From assembly GCF_001543175.1 (NCBI RefSeq), contig NZ_CP014161.1, positions 1,240,001-1,304,000 of the forward strand: a stretch of DNA of 64,000 nt, written 5' to 3'. This stretch comes from Aerococcus urinae (GTDB taxonomy: Bacteria; Bacillota; Bacilli; Lactobacillales; Aerococcaceae). A program made the position numbers and the translations under genes. The notes under the pieces are model-generated. The model was not told the origin of the DNA. It saw only the letters and a list, made by a program, of their open reading frames with translations, and did no database searches. The first letter of the stretch is position 1. Each line of letters opens with the position of its first letter. Below, piece after piece: positions 43,993-52,533 of the stretch.

Positions 43993-45282
43993 TTAAGCCT
44001 GGTGGCCGCCGATCAACTTATTGCGCTCCAGACCGGTCGCCCCTTCCACCAAACTATTGGCATAGAAAAGTGAGCTGGGTCCATAGTGGTCATGGATTTT
44101 TTGCATGGTGTCATAGAGGCGTTCTTTCTGCAAGGTACGTTCAGGGTCTTCAAAGAGACTGAGCTGGATACCTACCTTCTCTTGAAACTTGCTGGCGCTG
44201 AGGGCGATTTGGCGGATAGGTTGCCGATCTTCATAATACAAACGAAAGAGCTCCACCCAGGCGGCGTTGAGATCTTCGGGACGGTCGGTGGGATCAATGG
44301 GGACTTGGTGACGGAAGCCGCGATCCACTACCTCGTGGGAATACCCGATTGACAGAGAGACTTGACCGGCGAGCAAATGGTGCTGGCGCAAGCGGGCCGC
44401 GATATCGTTACCCATCTCGCGAATAATAATCGCCACTTGGCTCGGATCAGTATAATCACGCTGGAGAATTTGACTCTTACCAAAAGACCGCGAGGAAGGT
44501 ACATATTTGTCACGGATAATACTGTGGTCAATCCCGTTAGCATGTTCAAAGAGTTCCACACCAATAATTCCTAGTCGCTTTTGTAGGAGGTAGACATCCG
44601 CATGGGCCAAGTCGTCCACGCTGTAGATCCCTAATTGGTTGAGCCGGCGTTCTAAACCCTTGGCAATGCCCCAAAAATCCCTCAGTGGGTCAATCTTCCA
44701 AACCGTTTCGGGGATCGATTCATAGGACCAGTAATCAATGTAGGGAGGGGTCTTCTTGGCCGAGTTATCCAGGCATAATTTAGCTAAGAGCAGATTATCT
44801 CCAATCCCCACCGTGGCGGTAATTCCAAAAGCCTGGTAGACGTCGGCTTGAATCTGACGGGCGATAGCTTCATTACTGCCAAATAACTTGTGACTATAAG
44901 AAACATCCAAGAAACTTTCGTCAATACTATAGATATGAAGATCTTCTGGAGCAACATAGTTCAAGAAAATCTCGTTAATATCCAGGTTAATCTCAATATA
45001 TTGGCTCATATTGGGAGGGACAATTTGAATATTGTGGTGGCGGGGAAATTCAAAGAGCCGGGACCCGGTTTTCAAGCCATACTTAGCTTTGACAGTTGGG
45101 GTAGCAGCAAGAACCAGCCCACCATTGGCTTCTCCCCGTGACATGACCACCAATTCTGCTGTCAAGGGGTCCAGTTGCCGGGCCACACATTCCACACTGG
45201 CAAAAAAAGACTTCATATCGATGCATAGGATGTCGTGTTTGGGTTCTTTACTATAATCAAAATCATAATTGTAGCGCTTCAT
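43993..45282 (-). CDS. Y-family DNA polymerase (UmuC/UvrX-like)
   Basis: A 429-residue translesion polymerase of the UmuC/UvrX type. Motifs: CIDMKSFFASVEC (first metal Asp, about 20), YSIDESFLDVS (catalytic SIDE, about 115) and a helix-hairpin-helix region (DPLRDFWGIAKGLERRLNQLGI). The little-finger domain follows. It lacks an obvious beta-clamp motif that I can name with confidence. AGAGGATAA lies before the ATG. The promoter contains a LexA-type box, so it should be induced by DNA damage and copy past lesions at the cost of mutations. No umuD-like gene is adjacent. Confidence 0.92.
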   Translation of the reverse strand: MKRYNYDFDYSKEPKHDILCIDMKSFFASVECVARQLDPLTAELVVMSRGEANGGLVLAATPTVKAKYGLKTGSRLFEFPRHHNIQIVPPNMSQYIEINLDINEIFLNYVAPEDLHIYSIDESFLDVSYSHKLFGSNEAIARQIQADVYQAFGITATVGIGDNLLLAKLCLDNSAKKTPPYIDYWSYESIPETVWKIDPLRDFWGIAKGLERRLNQLGIYSVDDLAHADVYLLQKRLGIIGVELFEHANGIDHSIIRDKYVPSSRSFGKSQILQRDYTDPSQVAIIIREMGNDIAARLRQHHLLAGQVSLSIGYSHEVVDRGFRHQVPIDPTDRPEDLNAAWVELFRLYYEDRQPIRQIALSASKFQEKVGIQLSLFEDPERTLQKERLYDTMQKIHDHYGPSSLFYANSLVEGATGLERNKLIGGHQA

Positions 45283-45331
45283 GACTATTATCCTCTAACT
45301 GATTCAGTGATTGCTTGAACAACTTTTCTTC

Positions 45332-45360
45332 ATTTTAAGAACATACGTTCTATTTGTCAA
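45332..45360 (-). promoter_or_regulatory. SOS promoter with LexA box for the Y-family polymerase
   Basis: TTGACA (45360-45355), a 17-base spacer and TAAAAT (45337-45332). The perfect Gram-positive LexA core GAACGTATGTTC occupies 45350-45339, between the two elements, so LexA would block polymerase binding. Confidence 0.85.
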
Positions 45361-45424
45361 GTTGATTAATGAAGCCACTTCTTGCTCACTTATTAAAAGT
45401 ACTTACTTTTTGTGAGCATAAAAT

Positions 45425-45453
45425 TTGTCATTGCCTTTCTAAGCCGTTAAACT
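45425..45453 (+). promoter_or_regulatory. Promoter of the FMN reductase gene
   Basis: TTGTCA, a 17-base spacer and TAAACT, about 55 bases before the ATG at 45508. Confidence 0.55.
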
Positions 45454-45507
45454 AGGTAATGTAGTTAAAAATTAAAAAAATAAAAAATGAAAGTAGGAGA
45501 TATTATA

Positions 45508-46059
45508 ATGACTAAATATGGTGTTGTTTTAGGTTCAATCCGTAAAAACTCATTTTCAGAAGCTATTGCTAAAGGGCTCGTGAAAGGTTTACCTGAGGAT
45601 GCTGAAGTTACCTTCATCGAAACCGCTGACCTTCCGCTCTATAGCCAAGACTATGACGAAGCGCCAGAACAACCGAAAGAATATACTCGTTTCCGTGAAG
45701 AAGTGAAAGCTCAAGATGCTATCATCTTCGTGACTCCAGAACACAACCGCAGTGTTCCAGCAAGCTTGAAGAATGCCATTGACCTAGGTTCCCGTCCATA
45801 CGGTTCCAGCGTTTGGGAAGGTAAACCAGCACTTGTCGCTTCACAATCTCCAGCGGGTATTGGTGGGGCCATTGCTAACCACACCCTTCGTCAATCCTTA
45901 GTCTTCTTAGATATGCCAGTAATGCAACAACCTGAACTCTACATTGGTAACTCCGCAAACTTCATCGGTGAAAACGGTGAAATCACTGCCGAAGATACCC
46001 AAGAATTCTTAGCTAACGCTGGTAAGGCTTTCGCTGAATTTGCCACAAAATTCGTTTAA
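45508..46059 (+). CDS. NADPH-dependent FMN reductase family protein
   Basis: A 183-residue flavodoxin-like protein. The N-terminal phosphate loop GVVLGSIRKNSFSEAIA and the flavin motif TPEHNRSVPASLKNAIDLGSRP define the FMN_red family, which reduces quinones, azo dyes or flavin using NAD(P)H. SQSPAGIGGAIANHTLRQ is also conserved. The ATG at 45508 is chosen for AGTAGGAGAT 7 bases upstream; an in-frame ATG at 45487 has no such site. It is monocistronic with a strong terminator. The natural acceptor is unknown. Confidence 0.92.
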   Translation: MTKYGVVLGSIRKNSFSEAIAKGLVKGLPEDAEVTFIETADLPLYSQDYDEAPEQPKEYTRFREEVKAQDAIIFVTPEHNRSVPASLKNAIDLGSRPYGSSVWEGKPALVASQSPAGIGGAIANHTLRQSLVFLDMPVMQQPELYIGNSANFIGENGEITAEDTQEFLANAGKAFAEFATKFV

Positions 46060-46093
46060 GCCTAAGTTTTTAACCAGATAAAATATCGACATC

Positions 46094-46127
46094 GGGCCGT
46101 GACTCCACAAGAGACACGGCCCTTTTT
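46094..46127 (+). terminator. Terminator after the FMN reductase
   Basis: GGGCCGTG pairs perfectly with CACGGCCC around a 13-base loop, followed by five T residues. Confidence 0.9.
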
Positions 46128-46274
46128 AATGGTTCACTTTGTATAAAATAGTCAAGCGATTCGCTATTTAATGACTTGAGGAACTTCATTTTTTTCATTT
46201 TTAAATAAAGTCTGCTGTGTTATCCTAGACTTAAGAAAATTATTAGTCACTTAAACTCAGGAAAGGAGTTTATT

Positions 46275-47147
46275 ATGGATAAATTAGCGCTTCCTAACCG
46301 GGCGATCCGTCAAGCAGAAAAAGAAATTACCCCAAAAAGTCTCAAGTTCTTACTGGCTGACTTTGCTATTATTGTGATTCTTAGTTCTGCCATTGCATCA
46401 ATTACTGACTTTACCTTTGCCCGTTTTCAATTCTCTGAGAATTCCATTGATTTGGTCAACACCTTGATTTCTACCCTGGTCTTTGCCCTGCTGAGCTATG
46501 GCATGACCTGGGGCTTGGTCGACGCCGCAAAAAATCATACGCCCTATCAAGCTTTGAGTGTGTTCCAACCTTTTAAGAAGCATTTCTGGCATAATGCTTG
46601 GACCAGCCTCTTAGCACAAATCGTCAATATTATTGTGATTTGGCTAATCTCTTTTCTAACAGCCTTTGCCCTCCTCGTTTTTGCCTCTCTAGTCTTTGGC
46701 TCTGACGATGCCTGGCTCATAGTGGTCCTGGTTGGCGGGGGACTTTTGATTGGCTTAATTGCTTATTGGGTCAATATTAGTTTAGCCATGACCCCTATCC
46801 TGTTGAAAGAAGAACCTGAGATGGGTGCTTTCCAAGTCATCACGACCAGCTGGGGCTTAATGAGAGGCAACCGCTGGAGATATTTCTGCTTGATGCTTAG
46901 CTATAAGTGGATCGCCTACCTGCTCATTTTCATCTCCCTCCTTGTAAGTTTTGGGGTGATTGTCGCTGTCGACACTAGCTATGGTTCTGGACTCAATTTC
47001 TTAGGCCTAGTCCTCTTCTTTGCTGTCGCCCTCTTCATCGTGTTCGTTTCCGTTTACTACGGTCTGCGTTCGAAGGTAGCCGCTGCCGTCTTCTACCAAG
47101 CCCGGCTCGAACAAGAACGCGGTATTATCGAAGGCCAATTTAACTAA
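46275..47147 (+). CDS. DUF975-family integral membrane protein
   Basis: A 290-residue protein with about six membrane helices. The stretch LAMTPILLKEEPEMGAFQVI-TTSWGLMRGNRWRYF-LMLSYKW is the typical DUF975 segment (S/A-M-x-P-x-I-L...E-x-G-A...S-x-x-L-M-x-G-N). The N-terminus is cytosolic and charged. The function of this family is unknown. GGAAAGGAG lies 6 bases before the ATG. It is a single gene between two intergenic regions, with no clear partner. Confidence 0.75.
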   Translation: MDKLALPNRAIRQAEKEITPKSLKFLLADFAIIVILSSAIASITDFTFARFQFSENSIDLVNTLISTLVFALLSYGMTWGLVDAAKNHTPYQALSVFQPFKKHFWHNAWTSLLAQIVNIIVIWLISFLTAFALLVFASLVFGSDDAWLIVVLVGGGLLIGLIAYWVNISLAMTPILLKEEPEMGAFQVITTSWGLMRGNRWRYFCLMLSYKWIAYLLIFISLLVSFGVIVAVDTSYGSGLNFLGLVLFFAVALFIVFVSVYYGLRSKVAAAVFYQARLEQERGIIEGQFN

Positions 47148-47247
47148 GATTAAAAACTTTAAAATAAATGATTAAGAGTGACTCACTAATCGGTGGGTCA
47201 TTTTTTGTGCGTCGATTGCTTAAATAAGACCGGCAAAAGTCTTTCTA

Positions 47248-47256
47248 TGCTAGAAT
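47248..47256 (+). promoter_or_regulatory. Extended -10 promoter of the ThrE-like pair
   Basis: TGCTAGAAT has the TGn extension, 43 bases before the ATG at 47300. The -35 is weak. Confidence 0.4.
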
Positions 47257-47299
47257 GAGAGTAAATGACTGGCACAAATTATCCAGGAAGGAGATTACT

Positions 47300-48064
47300 A
47301 TGGCAGCCATCAGCGAAGAACAAAACCACTTACTTTTATCCACTTGTTTACTGGCTGGCAGGATTATGATGGAGTCTGGTTCCGAATCCTACCGGGTCGA
47401 AGATACTATGCAACGAATCGCTCAGAATAGTCATCGTTTCGATACCGCCTCCTATGTCACCAATACTGCCGTCTTTATGAGTTTGAATAAACAGTCAGAT
47501 ATGCAGATGGTCTTAGTCAAAAAGACATCCACCGACTTAGCCAAAATTGATGACACCAACCAACTATCCCGGTCTTATGCTGAAGGGAAACTTAGTCTGG
47601 AAGAACTCTATCAGGCGCTCCAGGCCGTTGATAAGCAAGAAAAAACCTTCCCTTTTAGTGTACAATTATTAGCTGCGGGCGCCGCCAGTGCTGCCTTTAT
47701 GTTAATGATTGACTCAACCAACTACTGGGATATTGGTTTTGCCTTTGCCATTGCGATCATCGGTTTTGCTATTTCTGAATACTGCAAGGTAGAATTTGAA
47801 ATTACCTTCCTCAGTGACTTTTTTGCGACTACCGTCATCGGCTTTTTAGCCCTGTCCTTAAACCGCCTAGGCCTAGTCAATAACCTGGATTCCTTGATCA
47901 CGGGCTGTATCATGCCTCTCCTTCCTGGACTGGCCATTACTGGTGCCCTCCGTGACCTCTTCGCCCGCCAGTTAATTTCGAGAATGGTTCAAGCGGTTAA
48001 CGCCATCTTAATTGCTATTGTACTCGGTGTCGGTATTGCCCTCACCCTGCAATGGTTAGGTTAG
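47300..48064 (+). CDS. ThrE/YjjP-like exporter subunit (N-terminal ThrE domain)
   Basis: A 254-residue protein. The cytosolic part (about 1-120) has LAGRIMMESGSESYRVEDTMQRI, the signature of the ThrE N-terminal domain (PF06738 type). Five or so membrane helices follow. In other bacteria this half and the ThrE_2 half work together as an exporter of threonine/serine or dicarboxylates such as succinate (YjjP-YjjB). The start is at 47300 with GGAAGGAG upstream; the frame is open to 47255. The next gene starts 14 bases after the stop. Confidence 0.88.
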   Translation: MAAISEEQNHLLLSTCLLAGRIMMESGSESYRVEDTMQRIAQNSHRFDTASYVTNTAVFMSLNKQSDMQMVLVKKTSTDLAKIDDTNQLSRSYAEGKLSLEELYQALQAVDKQEKTFPFSVQLLAAGAASAAFMLMIDSTNYWDIGFAFAIAIIGFAISEYCKVEFEITFLSDFFATTVIGFLALSLNRLGLVNNLDSLITGCIMPLLPGLAITGALRDLFARQLISRMVQAVNAILIAIVLGVGIALTLQWLG

Positions 48065-48078
48065 AAAGGAGTTTGGCC

Positions 48079-48585
48079 ATGTTTACGATTATTGAACAAT
48101 TTGCCCTCTCCTTTTTTGGAACGGTGGCTTTTTCCACTATTATTAATGTCCCCAAGCGAGCCCTAATTTATTGTGGCTTAACCGGAGCCAGTGGCTGGAT
48201 GACCTATTACTTTTTCATGTCCTGGTTTGGTGACTTAATTGTGGCTAATTTTATGGCCGCTATTGTGATTGGGATTATCTATATCTATCTCTCCCGTAAA
48301 TTGCGTTTGCCAGTAATTATTTTAAATACCCCCGCTATTCTCCCCCTGGTGCCTGGAAATGCGGCCTATCTCTTTATTCGTTATGCCGTACAAGGCAATT
48401 ATCAGTTGAGTGTCTCCTACCTAATGGACGTTTTCAAGGTATCCGGAGCCATTGTTTTTGGTTTTATGTTTGTTAATTTAGCCGAACAACAGATCCGTCG
48501 CCAACGCCAAGAACGGGCACGCCGACGTTTAAAGAAAAAAGCCGCCAAAGAAAAAGCTCAAAAAACGAAAATAACTAAGCCTTAA
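48079..48585 (+). CDS. ThrE_2/YjjB-like exporter subunit
   Basis: A 168-residue membrane protein with about four helices: FGTVAFSTIINVPKRALIYCGLTGA at the start, NTPAILPLVPGNAAY (conserved PLVPG) in the middle, and a long basic tail RRQRQERARRRLKKKAAKEKAQ. This matches ThrE_2 (DUF3815), the partner of the preceding gene. The start at 48079 has AAAGGAG 8 bases upstream; a longer frame overlapping the previous gene has no site. The basic tail is longer than the helices require and may contact membrane lipids or RNA (inference). Confidence 0.87.
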   Translation: MFTIIEQFALSFFGTVAFSTIINVPKRALIYCGLTGASGWMTYYFFMSWFGDLIVANFMAAIVIGIIYIYLSRKLRLPVIILNTPAILPLVPGNAAYLFIRYAVQGNYQLSVSYLMDVFKVSGAIVFGFMFVNLAEQQIRRQRQERARRRLKKKAAKEKAQKTKITKP

Positions 48586-48611
48586 TTCTTCGATTAAATC
48601 GCTCCTCATCA

Positions 48612-48648
48612 AAAAAATCAGTGCCACTTTGAGCACTGATTTTTTTTC
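48612..48648. terminator. Bidirectional terminator between the ThrE-like pair and pdxT
   Basis: AATCAGTGC pairs with GCACTGATT around CACTTTGA, with A/T runs of seven or more on both sides. Confidence 0.9.
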
Positions 48649-49233
48649 TTATTTTATAGCAGCCTGCTTAAAGGCTTCTACTTTTTGAAGAAAGTACTGG
48701 TGGATTCGGTAGTCCTGGGTTAATTCGGGATGGAAGGCGAGACCAATTTGATTTTCATATTCAACTCCCACCACCTTACCATCCACTTGGGAGAGGACTT
48801 CAACTGCTGGACCATAGTCAGCAATATAAGGCGCCCGAATAAAGATTGCCGGGTAATCACTAAGGGGACCCACTTGACTTTGGGTGGCAAAACTCCCCAG
48901 TTGCCGGCCATAGGCATTCCGCTTCACCGTCACCGGTAAGGTTCCTAGGTAACGGTGGGAGTCATTGGCTAAATCATCAGCCAGGAGGATAAGTCCAGCA
49001 CAAGTGGCTAAGGTTGGTAGGCCCGCTTGAATCAACTGGCGCAGAGGCTCTAGTAGGCCTAACTTTTCTAGCAATTGCCCCTGGACCGTACTTTCGCCTC
49101 CAGGTAGAACCAAGCCATCAATATCATCCAGATCTTTGAGTTGACGGATTTCTTTGACTTGAGCTCCCAGCCGGCGGAGGATATCCTCATGTTCAATGAA
49201 GGCCCCTTGGAGGGCAAGTACACCAACTGTCAT
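48649..49233 (-). CDS. pdxT: Pyridoxal 5'-phosphate synthase glutaminase subunit PdxT
   Basis: A 194-residue class I amidotransferase that supplies ammonia to PdxS. It has GVLALQGAFIEH at the N-terminus, PGGESTVQGQL (PGGEST motif), ATCAGLILLA with the nucleophilic Cys near 78, and FHPELTQD with the His and Glu of the triad. Its ATG follows the pdxS stop after one base, so the subunits are translated together. Length and motifs are normal. Confidence 0.96.
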   Translation of the reverse strand: MTVGVLALQGAFIEHEDILRRLGAQVKEIRQLKDLDDIDGLVLPGGESTVQGQLLEKLGLLEPLRQLIQAGLPTLATCAGLILLADDLANDSHRYLGTLPVTVKRNAYGRQLGSFATQSQVGPLSDYPAIFIRAPYIADYGPAVEVLSQVDGKVVGVEYENQIGLAFHPELTQDYRIHQYFLQKVEAFKQAAIK

Positions 49234-49234
49234 C

Positions 49235-50110
49235 TTACTGGCCTCGCTCTTCCATAATGATTTGAATTTCGCTCGGGTTAATCCCTACCATGGCTTCTCC
49301 CAAGTCTTCAGACAAGTGGGCAATTAATTGGGCATCTTGGTAGTTGGTAACGGCTTGGACGATGGCGGAAGCCCGCTTAGCTGGATCACCTGACTTGAAG
49401 ATTCCTGAACCGACAAAGACCCCTTCCGCCCCTAATTGCATCATCAAGGCGGCATCAGCTGGGGTGGCTACTCCACCGGCAGAGAAGTTAACCACAGGTA
49501 ATTTGCCATGGGCATGGACATATTGAACTAAATGATAAGGGACTTTAAGTTGTTTGGCAGCTTCATAGAGCTCATCTGTCGATAAAGAAGCGACTTGGCG
49601 GATTTGGGCATTAATTTTCCGCAAGTGACGGACCGCTTGGACGACGTCGCCTGTTCCTGGTTCCCCCTTAGTTCGAATCATGGAGGCTCCTTCTTCAATC
49701 CGACGTAAGGCTTCACCTAGGTCACGAGCCCCACAGACAAAAGGCACCTTGAAGGCGGTCTTATCAATATGGTAGACATCATCAGCCGGCGAGAGAACTT
49801 CCGATTCATCAATATAGTCAATCTCAATGGCTTCTAGGATTTGCGCTTCAACAAAGTGACCAATCCGCACCTTGGCCATGACGGGAATGGAGACAGCTTC
49901 TTGGATGCCCTTGATCATCTTAGGATCACTCATCCGCGACACCCCACCGGCTGCTCGGATGTCAGCGGGAATCCGTTCTAAGGCCATGACCGCTGCAGCT
50001 CCTGCGGCTTCGGCAATCCGGGCTTGTTCTGGTGTGGTAACGTCCATAATCACCCCACCCTTTAGCATCTGGGCCAGGGCTTGATTTAATTCATATTGTG
50101 TCTTTGTCAT
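49235..50110 (-). CDS. pdxS: Pyridoxal 5'-phosphate synthase subunit PdxS
   Basis: A 291-residue TIM-barrel enzyme that joins ribose 5-phosphate, glyceraldehyde 3-phosphate and ammonia into PLP, as a dodecamer with PdxT. Hallmarks: [50 protein letters not shown] (active-site Lys) and [18 protein letters not shown] precedes the ATG. It is divergent from pdxR, whose product should activate it when PLP is low. Confidence 0.97.
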   Translation of the reverse strand: MTKTQYELNQALAQMLKGGVIMDVTTPEQARIAEAAGAAAVMALERIPADIRAAGGVSRMSDPKMIKGIQEAVSIPVMAKVRIGHFVEAQILEAIEIDYIDESEVLSPADDVYHIDKTAFKVPFVCGARDLGEALRRIEEGASMIRTKGEPGTGDVVQAVRHLRKINAQIRQVASLSTDELYEAAKQLKVPYHLVQYVHAHGKLPVVNFSAGGVATPADAALMMQLGAEGVFVGSGIFKSGDPAKRASAIVQAVTNYQDAQLIAHLSEDLGEAMVGINPSEIQIIMEERGQ

Positions 50111-50169
50111 CTGATGACCTCCTTGATTTGTTGCTTGTCGCTTGTTAAGCTATATCATAATTCAAAAGT

Positions 50170-50193
50170 GGTCATAGACAAATAGTCAAAGTC
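50170..50193 (-). promoter_or_regulatory. Candidate PdxR operator and pdxS promoter
   Basis: GGTCATAGAC (50170-50179) and AGTCAAAGTC (50184-50193) form an imperfect direct repeat, 7 of 10 identical, in the 118-base divergent gap. The minus strand of the first copy overlaps TTGTCT, which is followed after 16 bases by TATGAT, a plausible pdxS promoter. Paired direct repeats next to the target promoter are usual for MocR-type regulators. Confidence 0.45.
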
Positions 50194-50228
50194 ACAATAA
50201 AAAAGAAGCCAGTAAGGAGTAAAAAAAG

Positions 50229-51626
50229 ATGTTAACCTACCATCTAAAAAAAGGCCCAATCCCCCTTTATCAACAGTTATACCAAGCCATTAAAAGCGAT
50301 ATCATTGCCGGCAAACTGGAAAATGAAGAAAAACTACCTTCTAAGCGCAGCTTAGCCAGAAATTTAGGCGTTAGTACCATTACGGTTGAAAATGCTTATG
50401 ACCAGTTGATCCTAGAAGGCCTGGTCTATAGTCGGGAAAAACGCGGCTATTATGTCAATGATTGGCAAGGCCTTCCCAGTCTCAAGGAACGCGAAAAAAT
50501 TGACCACCATATCCGCCTACCTGAAGAAGAACACTTTACTTTTAACTTTTCCGAAAAGCAAAGCCAGTTAGATAGTTTCCCCTTTTCGATTATGAACCGG
50601 ATGATGCATGACACCATCGCCAACTACCAAGCTGACCTGCTCAAACCGCCCCTGGGTGGTGGAGTGGCCGCCTTAAGAGAGGCGATTGCTAGTCACTTGG
50701 CTTCTTTTCGTGGGATGGCCGTCGACCCCAAGCAGATTATTGTGGGAGCAGGAACAGAATACCTCTATGGCTTATTGATCCAACTCCTAGGGCGGGATAA
50801 GGTCTATTGCATTGAAAATCCGGGCTACCCCAAACTACGGCAAATTTACACCAAGCAAGGCGTTGCCTGTCGTTTAGCGGGAATCGATAACCAAGGCTTA
50901 AGGGTGGAAGAACTCGAGAAACAGCAGGCCCAAATTGCCCACCTTAACCCCACCCACCACTTTCCGACTGGCACTACCATGCCGGTCAGTCGCCGCTACC
51001 AATTGCTGGCCTGGGCCAATCAAGCGGAAGGCCGCTATATTATTGAAGATGACTATGATAGTGAATTTCGTTTTCACGGTAAGCCCCTTCCTACCCTGCA
51101 AAGCATTGATGCGAGTGCCAAAGTGATCTATCTCAACACCTTTTCCAAGTCTCTGGCTCCGACCATTCGAATTTCTTACATGGTGCTCCCTGCCCAACTG
51201 GCCAATCGCTTTTATCAAGAGCTGGCCTTCTATTCCTGTACCGTGTCCACCTTCGAGCAGTACAGTTTAGCCCAGTTTATCCGAGAAGGTTATTTTGAAA
51301 AGCATATTAACCGGATGCGCCGCCACTATAGTAAGAAAAGAGAAAAAGTCACCCAGTTGATTAAAGACCACTTTCCCAATGACCAGTGCCAAATTATCGA
51401 AGGCGAAACCGGTCTTCATCTGGTCTTAAAATTACAGACATCCTTGTCCGATAGAGAAGTAAAAGACCGATTGCTTAAGCAGGGTATCGGGATTAAGAGT
51501 GTTTCCGACTATGATATGGAGCCAGTGGTAGAAAGTCGCCAGCTCTTTCTCTTGAATGATGCGGCAGTTGACCTCAGTAAACTCCAGGAAGCCCTTGCCG
51601 TCGTCAAAGCAGAATTATTTTCCTAA
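50229..51626 (+). CDS. pdxR: MocR-type transcriptional regulator PdxR
   Basis: A 465-residue fusion. An N-terminal GntR winged helix (residues 1-75: GPIPLYQQLYQAIKSDI, LPSKRSLARNLGVSTITVENAYDQLI) is joined to a class I aminotransferase-like domain with GAGTEYLYGL, YIIEDDYDSEF and NTFSKSLAPTIRISY (PLP-binding Lys in the last). The PLP-binding domain senses the cofactor. Divergent placement from pdxST is the standard PdxR arrangement. AAGGAGT lies 8 bases before the ATG. A strong terminator follows. Confidence 0.93.
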   Translation: MLTYHLKKGPIPLYQQLYQAIKSDIIAGKLENEEKLPSKRSLARNLGVSTITVENAYDQLILEGLVYSREKRGYYVNDWQGLPSLKEREKIDHHIRLPEEEHFTFNFSEKQSQLDSFPFSIMNRMMHDTIANYQADLLKPPLGGGVAALREAIASHLASFRGMAVDPKQIIVGAGTEYLYGLLIQLLGRDKVYCIENPGYPKLRQIYTKQGVACRLAGIDNQGLRVEELEKQQAQIAHLNPTHHFPTGTTMPVSRRYQLLAWANQAEGRYIIEDDYDSEFRFHGKPLPTLQSIDASAKVIYLNTFSKSLAPTIRISYMVLPAQLANRFYQELAFYSCTVSTFEQYSLAQFIREGYFEKHINRMRRHYSKKREKVTQLIKDHFPNDQCQIIEGETGLHLVLKLQTSLSDREVKDRLLKQGIGIKSVSDYDMEPVVESRQLFLLNDAAVDLSKLQEALAVVKAELFS

Positions 51627-51632
51627 CCCCTT

Positions 51633-51665
51633 CTAGCAGCCACTATAGAGCTGCTAGTTTTTTTA
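51633..51665 (+). terminator. Terminator of pdxR
   Basis: CTAGCAGC pairs perfectly with GCTGCTAG around a 9-base loop, followed by seven T residues. Confidence 0.9.
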
Positions 51666-51711
51666 TGGGAAATGATATATAATGAATTAACTTTTGGGGA
51701 GGTTAATTATT

Positions 51712-52266
51712 ATGAATCATTTAGGTAGCCAACAACTAGAAAGCAAGCGCCTCATCTTACGGCCCTTTGAATTGATTGATGTGGACCAAGCCTTCAAGCA
51801 CTGGACCAGTGATCCAGAAGTCACCAAGTACCTAACCTGGCCCAGCCACCAGTCTCCAGCTGTGACTAAAGAAGTGATTGCCCAATGGGTCTCTAACTAT
51901 AGCCACAAGGACTTCTACCAATGGGCCATTGTTTTAAAGGCAAGTAATGAAGTGATCGGTAGTATTTCCGCCGTTGATGTCAAAGAAAAAATTTCTGCCG
52001 TCCATATTGGCTATGCTATCGGTAAAAAATGGTGGGGCTTGGGGATAACCACCGAAGCCTTTAAGCGTATTATTCCTTTCTTCTTCGATGAAGTCGGAGT
52101 CAACCGGATTGAATCCATGCACGACCCCAAGAACCCAGCCTCCGGTAAGGTCATGGAACATTGCGGTCTAGTTTATGAGGGAACCCTCCGCCAAGCTGAC
52201 CGTAACAACCTAGGCCTCTGTGACGCCGCCTACTACGGCCTTCTAAGAGAAGATTATTATCGTTAA
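51712..52266 (+). CDS. GNAT acetyltransferase of the RimJ/RimL type
   Basis: A 184-residue enzyme with LESKRLILRPFELIDVDQAF at the start and the acetyl-CoA region IGYAIGKKWWGLGITTEAFKRII. VNRIESMHDPKNPASGKVMEHCGLVYEGTLR, shown here only in parts, completes the RimJ/RimL pattern (NxxSxxVxExxGF replaced by NPASGKVMEHCGL). It may acetylate a protein N-terminus or a small amine. The start at 51712 has GGGGAGG upstream. TATAAT lies at 51678-51683. Confidence 0.88.
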   Translation: MNHLGSQQLESKRLILRPFELIDVDQAFKHWTSDPEVTKYLTWPSHQSPAVTKEVIAQWVSNYSHKDFYQWAIVLKASNEVIGSISAVDVKEKISAVHIGYAIGKKWWGLGITTEAFKRIIPFFFDEVGVNRIESMHDPKNPASGKVMEHCGLVYEGTLRQADRNNLGLCDAAYYGLLREDYYR

Positions 52267-52269
52267 GAC

Positions 52270-52297
52270 AAAAAGCAGCGAATCAATCGCTGCTTTT
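52270..52297. terminator. Bidirectional terminator between convergent genes
   Basis: AAAAGCAGCG pairs with CGCTGCTTTT around AATCAAT, with A and T runs on both sides. Confidence 0.85.
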
Positions 52298-52335
52298 TAG
52301 CTTGTTCTTAGTCTCATTTTCTAGTACAGAAGTTT

Positions 52336-52524
52336 TTACCAGTTTTCCTTATCCCAGGACAGACCATCTAATTGACCGCTGGCTTGCTGGTAACGTAAGT
52401 CCAGGGCTTCAATGGCTGCTTGACAGGCCTTTAGATAGGCGCGTTGTCCGTAGTCTTGACTTTCCTTTTTAGCCTCCTTGAGAACCTCTTTGGCCCAGGG
52501 GCCTAATGGATCATGTTCAATCAT
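52336..52524 (-). CDS. Hypothetical small acidic protein
   Basis: A 62-residue, mostly helical, soluble protein (DPLGPWAKEVLKEAKK...AIEALDLRYQQASGQ). It starts 9 bases after the stop of the oxidoreductase gene upstream with a near-perfect AGGAGGTTATT site, so it is very likely translated in the same operon. I recognise no family. A helper role for the oxidoreductase is possible but only suggested by position. Confidence 0.65.
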   Translation of the reverse strand: MIEHDPLGPWAKEVLKEAKKESQDYGQRAYLKACQAAIEALDLRYQQASGQLDGLSWDKENW

Positions 52525-52533
52525 AATAACCTC

